Source: Chloroflexota bacterium
Lineage (GTDB): Bacteria; Chloroflexota; Limnocylindria; QHBO01
Reading direction: 5' to 3'
NCBI GenBank assembly: GCA_024636135.1
Contig: JAGXHP010000041.1
Location: 1 to 5,363 of the forward strand
Length of the DNA: 5,363 nucleotides
The position numbers were made by a program, and so were the translations under genes. How positions within the stretch are numbered: the first letter of the stretch is position 1; every line of letters begins with the position of its first letter. The notes beneath the pieces are model-generated. The model made no database searches, was not told where the DNA came from, and worked only from the letters and a program-made list of their open reading frames with translations. Below are positions 1-5,363 of the stretch, piece after piece.

Positions 1-1481
1 ATGTCGGCCTCGGTCTCGGTCAGGCGACCGGGCTTGCGCAGGATGCCGTCCGGGATGCCGATCTTCCCCACGTCGTGGAGCAGTCCGGCCAGGCGGATCG
101 TGCTCTGGAACTCCTCGTCCAGACCGAGGCGGCGCGCGATGAAGGCTGCATAGCGCGCGACGTCCTCCGAATGGCGTTTCGTGTAGCGATCCTTGTTGTC
201 GACGGCGATCACCAGGCCGTGCAGCACGTCGAAGCCACGGGCATCGGCCCGCTCATCGGCGGTCCGATCGGCGACGCGGATCGCGTCACCTCCCGATGAG
301 CGGGCCTCGCCCAGCGTCAGCGTCGCCGACGAGAGGAGCTCGGTCACGTTGTCCGCCTGCTCGGGGAACGCGGCGATGCCCGCGCTGAAGGTGACGGGCA
401 GCTTCTCGGACTCGCCGAACTGGACGCTTTCCTCGGCCATCGTGCGGCGGAGGCGCACCAGCGTCCCCTCGAGCCGGCTGGGCGACGCTGCAGGGGCAAC
501 CAGAAGGAACTCGTCGGGACCGAATCGACCGACGAACCACGGGTCCTCGATGGCGTCGCGGAGACCGGCGCCAAGGCGACGCAGAACCTCGTCGCCGGCC
601 GGGTGCCCGTGCACCTCGTTGGTGAGGGTGAAATTGTCGAGGTCGAGTAGTGCGACCGAGAGCAGACCCTCGCCCGCCTTGGCCGCCTCGAGGGCTTCAG
701 ACAGTCCCTCGACAACCGTGCCATGGTTGAACAGACCGGTGACCGGATCGTTGCGAGCGGCCTCGACAAGGGCGACCGTCTGGCGGCTGATCCGCGCCTG
801 CGCGCCGCGGAATATGAAGAACATGAGGATCGCCACCACCGTCGCGGCAGAGATCGTGGTGAGGACGACATCGAGCCGCGCGCCCTCGAGACGCTCGATG
901 ATCGGCTCCGCGTCGCGGGCCACGAGCACCGCGCCGAGTGTCGCCTCTGCACCAGTGTCATCGACAGTCGTGAGCGGCAGGTACTCGCGAATGACATCCT
1001 GACCGGCTGCTCCCGTGCTCCAGTCACCATCGGCTGCCACACCGAGCAGCGCATCCGGCTTGCCACGCAGCACCTTGCTGAGTTCCGGATCCGACGGCAG
1101 GACGAGGCCGCGGAGACCTGGGGTCGAGCCGAACAGGACGCGGCGATCCGGGTCGACCACCGCCACGCTCAACAGGTGCGAGCCTTCGAAGTCGCTGCTC
1201 GCCAGAACGTCAGCGAGCTTTTCCTCCAGCAACTGGTAGCGGCTCGTCGGAGCCTCATCCGGCGAGAGGTCGCGCTCCTCGAGGAATGCCTCGACGAACG
1301 TCCCGACGACCGCGCGGTCGGCGGCGGTGACGGAGGAGAGCACCGAATTCTCGAGGTGTGACGTCGTCAAGACGGCCTGGGCGGTCGCCGTGATGCCGAT
1401 CAGCACCAGAAATGCGCCATACACGAGCATGAAGACCACGGGGCGCCGACGCGCCCGGTCCAGGGCTCGGTTCATCGTCAC
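1..1481 (-). CDS. Membrane-anchored GGDEF/HD-GYP signalling protein, C-terminus cut by window edge
   Basis: Likely a c-di-GMP-type signalling protein at the cytoplasmic membrane, probably a phosphodiesterase. Numbering from the ATG at 1475, 491 residues are visible: a short Arg-rich N-terminus, TM helix ~13-36, an extracytoplasmic region ~37-200 (possibly Cache/PAS-like), TM helix ~202-222, GGDEF domain ~235-400, then HD-GYP from ~415. The GGDEF substrate and metal residues are recognisable (D278, N286, H291, D295), but the signature is RFGPDEF (317-323), with Pro for the second Gly. The canonical I-site position holds EDPW, not RxxD. The HD-GYP part shows H435 (KRHS) and HDVGKIGIP (467-475); the GYP motif lies beyond the edge. 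I prefer the GTG at 1481 because GAGGAG sits 9 bases upstream; the in-frame ATG at 1475 would be 15 bases away. The gene follows a tRNA on the same strand after ~205 bases, so it is probably its own transcription unit. Family call is confident; activity is inferred. Confidence 0.9.
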   Translation of the reverse strand, partial: MTMNRALDRARRRPVVFMLVYGAFLVLIGITATAQAVLTTSHLENSVLSSVTAADRAVVGTFVEAFLEERDLSPDEAPTSRYQLLEEKLADVLASSDFEGSHLLSVAVVDPDRRVLFGSTPGLRGLVLPSDPELSKVLRGKPDALLGVAADGDWSTGAAGQDVIREYLPLTTVDDTGAEATLGAVLVARDAEPIIERLEGARLDVVLTTISAATVVAILMFFIFRGAQARISRQTVALVEAARNDPVTGLFNHGTVVEGLSEALEAAKAGEGLLSVALLDLDNFTLTNEVHGHPAGDEVLRRLGAGLRDAIEDPWFVGRFGPDEFLLVAPAASPSRLEGTLVRLRRTMAEESVQFGESEKLPVTFSAGIAAFPEQADNVTELLSSATLTLGEARSSGGDAIRVADRTADERADARGFDVLHGLVIAVDNKDRYTKRHSEDVARYAAFIARRLGLDEEFQSTIRLAGLLHDVGKIGIPDGILRKPGRLTETEAD

Positions 1482-1496
1482 AGGAGACGGCTCCTC
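1482..1496 (-). promoter_or_regulatory. Ribosome-binding site inside a perfect hairpin
   Basis: On the minus strand GAGGAG (1496-1491) is the only good Shine-Dalgarno sequence before the sensor gene. Its AGGAG (1495-1491) is followed by CCGT and then CTCCT (1486-1482), a perfect 5-bp inverted repeat with a 4-base loop ending directly before the GTG at 1481. The site supports the GTG start by spacing. The hairpin could hide the ribosome-binding site, but this has not been shown, and short GC-rich repeats arise easily here. Confidence 0.5.
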
Positions 1497-1637
1497 GGCG
1501 GTTGAGGCCCGGCGAAGTGCCGGCTGCGATCACCTTATCGAGGGGTTGTCCCCGCGGACGATGGCCCGATAGTCCCGGGCGGTACTCCCCGGCCGCGCGC
1601 GGGGCGTCGACACCGGTCTGCCGGCGGTGCACCGGCC

Positions 1638-1663
1638 ACGGCCGAGACCGGGACCCGGGCCGT
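1638..1663 (-). terminator. GC-rich inverted repeat after tRNA-Ser, possible terminator
   Basis: A perfect 6-bp inverted repeat (ACGGCC / GGCCGT) with a 14-base GC-rich interior begins 23 bases beyond the tRNA 3' end. The interior is itself partly self-complementary (CCGGG A CCCGG). There is no T-run after it, so it would have to act as a U-tract-less hairpin terminator. It could equally be chance pairing in very GC-rich DNA. A second GC-rich repeat (CACCG 1611-1615 / CGGTG 1625-1629) lies just downstream. Confidence 0.25.
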
Positions 1664-1686
1664 ACCAGGGAACCATGTCCGCCTGA

Positions 1687-1774
1687 TGGCGGAGGGGGTG
1701 GGATTCGAACCCACGGTGGCTTGCGCCACGGCGGTTTTCAAGACCGCTGCATTCGTCCACTCTGCCACCCCTCC
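1687..1774 (-). tRNA. tRNA-Ser (anticodon UGA), CCA encoded
   Basis: An 88-base complete class II tRNA. The 7-bp acceptor stem pairs GGAGGGG (1774-1768) with CCCCTCC (1697-1691), followed by discriminator G73 (1690) and an encoded CCA (1689-1687). The anticodon arm is GCGGT/ACCGC around loop CTTGAAA, placing anticodon TGA at 1740-1738, which reads UCA and probably other UCN codons. The long variable arm, an identity feature of tRNA-Ser, is a 5-bp GTGGC/GCCAC stem with a GCAA tetraloop. The T arm is GTGGG TTCGAAT CCCAC. G73 and the long arm both fit recognition by SerS, whose gene lies just upstream on the same strand. Confidence 0.97.
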
Positions 1775-1785
1775 GGACGGCGGCT

Positions 1786-1791
1786 ATCGTA
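1786..1791 (-). promoter_or_regulatory. Candidate -10 element for tRNA-Ser
   Basis: TACGAT on the minus strand matches TATAAT at 4 of 6 positions and lies 11 bases before the tRNA 5' end, a suitable place for an independent tRNA promoter. I see no convincing -35 hexamer at 16-18 bases spacing. The tRNA could instead be co-transcribed with serS. Confidence 0.2.
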
Positions 1792-1823
1792 TCGCCTCAG
1801 CGCTCTCGCCCGAGGCATCTGCA

Positions 1824-1847
1824 AGGTGTCTTTCGTCACGGACACCT
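1824..1847 (-). terminator. Perfect 7-bp inverted repeat downstream of serS
   Basis: AGGTGTC and GACACCT form a perfect 7-bp stem around a 10-base loop, 49 bases past the serS stop and ~50 bases before the tRNA. Only TT follows the stem in the direction of transcription, so it is a weak intrinsic terminator at best. It could partly terminate the greA-lysK-serS transcript, protect its 3' end or mark a processing point ahead of the tRNA. Confidence 0.35.
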
Positions 1848-1895
1848 CACGGAGACGAGGGTGAGCGAGCCACATCCGATCGCGGTTGACCGGAA

Positions 1896-3194
1896 TCAGG
1901 CGCCCGGCGGGCCGATGAGCTCGCGCCCACCGAGGTAGGCGCGCAGGGGCTCCGGAACGGCGATCGAGCCATCCGGCTGCTGGTGGGTCTCGATGAGGGC
2001 GGCCAGCGTTCGCGGCAGCGCCAGGCCTGATCCGTTGAGCGTGTGCACGAGCTCGGGCTTGGCCCCCGCCTCGGTGCGGTGGCGGATCGACATGCGCCGG
2101 GCCTGGTAGTCGCGGAAGTTGCTGACACTGCTCACCTCGAGCCAGCGCTCGGCGCCGGGAGCCCAGACCTCGAGGTCGTACTTGCGGGCCTGAACGAAGC
2201 CCATTTCCCGGGTGCTCATGAGCAGCACGCGGTACGCGAGTCCCAGCCGCTGGAGCAGCAGCTCAGCCCGTTCGGTGAGCCACTCGAGCTCGGCGTTCGA
2301 GTCCTCGGGGCGGACGAAGCTGACCATCTCGACCTTGTCGAACTGGTGGACGCGCAGGATGCCGCGCGTATCGCGGCCCGCCGCGCCGGCCTCGCGGCGG
2401 AAGCAGGGAGAGTACGCCGCGTAGCGGATCGGCAGACCATCGGCCTCGATGATCTCGTCGCGGTGCAGGTTCGTGACGGGCACCTCGGCGGTCGGAACCA
2501 GGTACAGGTCGTCGCGGGTGACCACGTACATCTGGTCTTCCTTGTCCGGGATCTGCCCCGTGCCGCGTGCGCTGTCGGCGTTCACGACCGCGGGCGGCCA
2601 GATCTCGGTCATGCCGTTCTCGCGCGTATGCACGTCGAGGAACCAGCTGATCAGCGCGCGCTGGAGGGCCGATCCATCTCCGACGTACACCGGGAATCCC
2701 GATCCCGCGATCTTGGCGCCGCGCGCGAGGTCGATGAGGCCCAGCGCATCCGCCACCTCCCAGTGCGGCCGCAGCCCGTCGGCGTCGCGCGGCTGGCCCC
2801 AGGTGCGCACGACGCGGTTCGCCTCTTCGCCCCCGACCGGCACATCCGGGTCCGCGGGGTTCGGGATGCGCAGCATGGCATCCTCGAGCTCGGCCTCGAC
2901 GCTCGCCAGCTCCGCCACCCGGGAGTCGATCCGCTCACCCACGGCGGTCGAGACCGACTTGAGCTCCGCGACATCGCGACCGTTCGGGTCGGCGCCGCTC
3001 CGGATCGCCTCGCCGATGCGCTTGCTGGCATCGTTGCGCTCCGACTTGAGCGCGTCGCTCTCGGCGAGGAGGATGCGGCGCCGTTCGTCAAGCTCAACGG
3101 CGCGATCGACGATGGACGGGTCCTCGCCCTTGTCGATGGCGCCGCGCCGCAGGAGATCGGGCTCGTCGCGGAGGCGCTGGAAACCCACGCTCAT
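1896..3194 (-). CDS. serS: Seryl-tRNA synthetase
   Basis: Cytoplasmic class II aminoacyl-tRNA synthetase that activates serine with ATP and charges tRNA-Ser. At 432 residues it has the usual bacterial SerS length. Residues ~28-108 are the charged heptad-rich antiparallel coiled-coil arm that contacts the long variable arm of tRNA-Ser. The catalytic core follows, with EIWPP (197-201) in the motif 1 region, the TAE serine-binding triplet (235-237), motif 2 from CFRREAG (264-270) through GRDTRG (273-278) to RVHQF (281-285), and motif 3 in NGSGLALPRTLAALIE (387-402), with R395 as the invariant arginine. The ATG at 3194 is chosen because it gives the canonical N-terminus and forms an ATGA overlap with the lysK stop. 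No strong Shine-Dalgarno is visible, so translation is probably coupled to lysK. A tRNA-Ser gene lies 121 bases downstream. Confidence 0.98.
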   Translation of the reverse strand: MSVGFQRLRDEPDLLRRGAIDKGEDPSIVDRAVELDERRRILLAESDALKSERNDASKRIGEAIRSGADPNGRDVAELKSVSTAVGERIDSRVAELASVEAELEDAMLRIPNPADPDVPVGGEEANRVVRTWGQPRDADGLRPHWEVADALGLIDLARGAKIAGSGFPVYVGDGSALQRALISWFLDVHTRENGMTEIWPPAVVNADSARGTGQIPDKEDQMYVVTRDDLYLVPTAEVPVTNLHRDEIIEADGLPIRYAAYSPCFRREAGAAGRDTRGILRVHQFDKVEMVSFVRPEDSNAELEWLTERAELLLQRLGLAYRVLLMSTREMGFVQARKYDLEVWAPGAERWLEVSSVSNFRDYQARRMSIRHRTEAGAKPELVHTLNGSGLALPRTLAALIETHQQPDGSIAVPEPLRAYLGGRELIGPPGA

Positions 3195-4789
3195 GACGCC
3201 ACCGCACAGCCGCCGGCCTCTGCAAGGCGACGGTGGACAAAGGCAGGGTCGAGCGAGGCAACGAGCCATCCTGCCCGCGGGCCGTTCGTGCGGCCGAGGA
3301 ACGCCAGGTAGACGGCCCGGAACGCGTCGCCCGCCGACAGGCCGAGCTCCTTGGCCGTCCCGAAGATCAGGGCCTGCCATGCCTCGCCCGAGGTCGGGCT
3401 GGCGGCGACCGCCGCCTCGTCCAGGCGGGCGAGGTATGCGCGCTGCGCGTCGCTGAGCGCGGACGCCTCATCCGGGAGGTTGTCGCGCACGGCGATGCGC
3501 GCCGCCTCCGGCGCGTACGCCTCCAGCCAGGCCCGGGCGGCCGCGATGCGCTCGTCGACGATCGAGACCTCGCGAGGTGTCAGCTCGCCGCCCTTTTCGG
3601 CCGTCACGCGCTCCATCACGTTGACGCCGGGGATCTGCTCGAGCAGCGCAAGGTGACTGAACGCCGGCCGGTAGGCGGCAGCCTCGGCGGCCACGACGGC
3701 ATCGGGCTCGACCAGGCTGTACCGGAACACCCGCTCGTGGTCGGCCGGCAGCTCGCCGCGCACCTCCGTCCCGCCCGCTGCGGCGGCAAGGCGATCCGAC
3801 TCGTCGAACAGGCGCGGGATCGCATCAGTGCCAGCCGGGTCGAACTCGATGGCGGTATTCGGACGGGGCCGCAGGAACAGCGTTCGCAGCTGCTCGGGCG
3901 GGATGACGTCGACGATGTCGGCCGCCGAGGCGCCGAGGCCCTTGGAGGTCGACATCTTCTTCCCGCCGATGTTCAGGAACTCGTACGGGACGTTGAGGGG
4001 CGGCTCGTTCCCGAAGACCTCGCGGCTGATGGCGTCGGAGCGGTCGCGCGAGCCGCCCGCCGTCGACAGGTCCTTGCCGGCAGGCTCGATGGTCACGCCG
4101 AACAGCTCCCACTTCGCGGCCCAGTCGACGTTGTACGGCAGCTTGGCGCGTCCGCCGAACGGCGACGCCTCGCCGGAGTGGCCGCAGCCGGTCGCCCAGG
4201 TCACGAGGTCCGGGCGGCACTCATAGCGCACCCGCTCGCCGTCCCAGCCGGTGACGATGGTCGTGCCGATTCGTCCGCACGACTCGCAGATCACGTAGAG
4301 CGGATGCCAGTCGTCGGGATGGTTGACCTTCGCCACCCGCCGATAGATGTCGCGGATGACCGCGGCCCCGTCCAGCGCCCGCCGGATGAAGGGGTCCATG
4401 GCACCCGAACCGTAGATCTCGCTCATCCAGTAGTAGATGTCGGGCCGGATGCCGAGGCCGTCGAACGTGTCGATGAAGACCCCGGCGAAGTGGCGGGCAT
4501 AGGAGTCGTGGCACTCCCCCGCCGGATCGGGCACGTGCGCAAGTGGCACGCCCATGAAGCGCTCGATGGCGTCGGGTGTCAGGAGGGCCTGCGCGTCCAT
4601 GGGGTCGAGGTCGTCCACGCCGTAGCGCAGCTCGACGGGGACATCGGCGTCGCGCATGGCGCGGGCGATGGTGTCGACGATCACCGGACCACGCAGGCTG
4701 CCGACGTGGACGGTGCCCGATGGCGTCTTGGAGTCGTTGACGACCTGCGGGCCGGTAGCCGCCGCGGCGAGCTCGTCAGCCCAGAACAC
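3191..4789 (-). CDS. lysK: Class I lysyl-tRNA synthetase (archaeal type)
   Basis: Cytoplasmic enzyme that charges tRNA-Lys with lysine; it is unrelated in fold to the common bacterial class II LysRS. The 532-residue protein begins FWADELA, typical of the class I family. The HIGH-type motif is HVGS (28-31) within SGTVHVGS, and the KMSKS-type motif is KMSTS (278-282) within GGKKMSTSKG. A cysteine-rich insert (C168xxC171, C191, C202 and H204) looks like a zinc-binding knuckle. The C-terminal helical part contains the family-like NGPRAGWLVASLD (502-514), expected to be the anticodon-binding region. The start is a GTG only 6 bases after the greA stop. I see no good Shine-Dalgarno, which suggests coupling to greA. 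Its stop overlaps the serS start as ATGA. No class II LysRS is visible in this window. Confidence 0.96.
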   Translation of the reverse strand: MFWADELAAAATGPQVVNDSKTPSGTVHVGSLRGPVIVDTIARAMRDADVPVELRYGVDDLDPMDAQALLTPDAIERFMGVPLAHVPDPAGECHDSYARHFAGVFIDTFDGLGIRPDIYYWMSEIYGSGAMDPFIRRALDGAAVIRDIYRRVAKVNHPDDWHPLYVICESCGRIGTTIVTGWDGERVRYECRPDLVTWATGCGHSGEASPFGGRAKLPYNVDWAAKWELFGVTIEPAGKDLSTAGGSRDRSDAISREVFGNEPPLNVPYEFLNIGGKKMSTSKGLGASAADIVDVIPPEQLRTLFLRPRPNTAIEFDPAGTDAIPRLFDESDRLAAAAGGTEVRGELPADHERVFRYSLVEPDAVVAAEAAAYRPAFSHLALLEQIPGVNVMERVTAEKGGELTPREVSIVDERIAAARAWLEAYAPEAARIAVRDNLPDEASALSDAQRAYLARLDEAAVAASPTSGEAWQALIFGTAKELGLSAGDAFRAVYLAFLGRTNGPRAGWLVASLDPAFVHRRLAEAGGCAVAS

Positions 4790-4795
4790 CGATCG

Positions 4796-5257
4796 TCAGC
4801 CGATACGGACGAGCGTGTACTCGATCGGGCCGGCCGGGGCATGCACGGTCACGGTGTCGCCCTTCTTGTGGCCCATCAGCGCGGCACCCACCGGCGATTC
4901 GTTGCTGATTCGGCCGTCGCGGGGCGCGGCCTCGGCCGAGCCGACGATCGTGAACGTCTCCTCGCCGTCCGTCCCCTTGATGACAACCTTCGAGCCGATG
5001 CCGACGCTGTCGCCGTTGGCCTTCTCGATGACCGCGGCGTTGCGCAGCTGGAGCTCGAGCGTCGCAATGCGGCCTTCGAGGAACGACTGCTCCTGCTTGG
5101 CGTCCTCGTACTCGGCGTTCTCGCTGAGGTCGCCATCGAGCTTCGCCTCGTGGATGCGGGCGGCGATGCGGGGTCGGTCGACGGTCACGAGCTCGTGAAG
5201 CTCAACCTTGAGCTTGGCGAGTCCCTCCGCCGTGAGGTAGACGGGCTTGGTGTTCAT
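4796..5257 (-). CDS. greA: Transcription elongation factor GreA
   Basis: Binds the RNA polymerase secondary channel and stimulates cleavage of backtracked transcripts so stalled complexes can resume. The 153 residues are close to the usual ~158. An N-terminal coiled coil spans ~8-76, with the acidic tip in GDLSENAEY (42-50), where D43 and E46 correspond to the catalytic acidic residues D41 and E44 of E. coli GreA. The C-terminal FKBP-like domain (~82-153) includes SPVGAALMGHKKGD (121-134), where it contacts polymerase. The ATG at 5257 has GAGGGGG 7 bases upstream (5271-5265) and AGGAGG further out at 5279-5274, and gives the canonical N-terminus. It is the first visible gene of the greA-lysK-serS run. 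Confidence 0.98.
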   Translation of the reverse strand: MNTKPVYLTAEGLAKLKVELHELVTVDRPRIAARIHEAKLDGDLSENAEYEDAKQEQSFLEGRIATLELQLRNAAVIEKANGDSVGIGSKVVIKGTDGEETFTIVGSAEAAPRDGRISNESPVGAALMGHKKGDTVTVHAPAGPIEYTLVRIG

Positions 5258-5264
5258 GATGATG

Positions 5265-5279
5265 CCCCCTCGTCCTCCT
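5265..5279 (-). promoter_or_regulatory. Ribosome-binding site region of greA
   Basis: Two purine-rich Shine-Dalgarno candidates precede greA: AGGAGG (5279-5274), 16 bases from the ATG, and GAGGGGG (5271-5265), 7 bases from it. The nearer one is correctly spaced. This is the strongest ribosome-binding region in the three-gene run, consistent with greA being the entry point and the later genes being translationally coupled. Confidence 0.6.
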
Positions 5280-5305
5280 GCGGATCCTCCGGGAGAGGCT
5301 CGTCA

Positions 5306-5322
5306 CGTCGAGGGGTTCGACG
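5306..5322 (-). repeat. Hairpin in greA leader
   Basis: CGTCGA and TCGACG form a perfect 6-bp stem around ACCCC on the minus strand, about 50 bases upstream of the greA start. It has no T-run and is not an evident terminator. It may be a leader structure or chance pairing. Confidence 0.35.
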
Positions 5323-5348
5323 CGGCGAGGGTTCCGCTGTCCGATAAC

Positions 5349-5363
5349 AAAAAACGCTCCAGG
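5349..5363 (-). terminator. Possible 3' half of an upstream intrinsic terminator
   Basis: The last bases of the window, read on the minus strand, are CCTGGAGCG followed by six T residues (5354-5349). That is the form of the 3' arm and U-tract of an intrinsic terminator, and a T-run is unusual in such GC-rich DNA. The 5' arm would lie outside the window, so the pairing cannot be verified. If real, it would separate greA from the gene upstream. Confidence 0.35.

Noticed and set aside
193..1361. Plus-strand and alternate minus-strand frames across the sensor gene
   Set aside because: The frame with TM helices, GGDEF and HD motifs explains the region; the others are Ser/Arg-rich shadows. The true frame is easy to miss because it runs off the left edge.
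1482..1600. c-di-GMP riboswitch in the leader of the GGDEF/HD-GYP gene
   Set aside because: The leader has short GC-rich stems, but I could not find the conserved blocks of the GEMM class I riboswitch.
1535..1864. Small open frames over the tRNA-Ser region on both strands
   Set aside because: They cross a complete tRNA gene and intergenic DNA, and have no plausible ribosome-binding site or family resemblance.
1896..3380. Longer serS with a start at 3380 (494 residues)
   Set aside because: The extra N-terminus overlaps lysK by ~190 bases and does not look like SerS. The ATG at 3194 gives the canonical N-terminus and an ATGA junction.
2043..3456. Long plus-strand frames opposite serS
   Set aside because: Antisense shadows of serS with biased composition and no domain signal; the minus strand carries clear SerS motifs.
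3233..5347. Very long plus-strand open frame (704 codons) opposite lysK and greA
   Set aside because: It is antisense to two confidently identified genes. Its translation is Arg/Ala/Gly/Val-rich with no recognisable motif, and stop-free antisense frames are expected in high-GC coding DNA.
1..5363. Mobile element, CRISPR array, toxin-antitoxin or defence genes
   Set aside because: No long direct or inverted repeats, transposase/integrase motifs or spaced repeats were seen. Although a tRNA gene is a common integration site, no partial tRNA copy or integrase is visible.

Overview
The window is a high-GC bacterial chromosome segment in which every gene I can support lies on the minus strand, so transcription runs from right to left. 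The content is mainly core housekeeping plus one cyclic-di-GMP-type signalling protein. Very high GC, a class I (archaeal-type) lysyl-tRNA synthetase and a GreA of the general form seen in Chloroflexota suggest a Chloroflexota-like organism. A high-GC actinobacterial relative is possible. The placement is an inference from gene style, as no phylogenetic marker was searched.

Layout in the direction of transcription: a ~106-base leader at the right edge holds what may be the 3' half of an upstream terminator, a 6-bp hairpin and a good ribosome-binding site. Then come greA (transcript cleavage factor), lysK (class I lysyl-tRNA synthetase, GTG start 6 bases after the greA stop) and serS (seryl-tRNA synthetase, ATGA overlap with lysK). 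These three look like one translationally coupled operon. After 121 bases of intergenic DNA containing a perfect 7-bp inverted repeat comes a complete tRNA-Ser(UGA) gene with an encoded CCA end. A substrate RNA of SerS therefore lies immediately downstream of serS.

After a further ~205 GC-rich bases with inverted repeats, a separate gene runs off the left edge. It encodes a membrane-anchored sensor with two transmembrane helices around an extracytoplasmic region, a GGDEF domain whose signature is degenerate (GPDEF), and the start of an HD-GYP phosphodiesterase domain. Its C-terminus, including the GYP motif, is outside the window.

I found no mobile element, CRISPR array, phage gene or clearly novel system. 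The points most worth a second look are the substituted GGDEF signature next to an intact-looking HD-GYP half-site, a ribosome-binding site inside a perfect hairpin, the class I LysRS in a greA-linked locus, and the serS/tRNA-Ser pairing.
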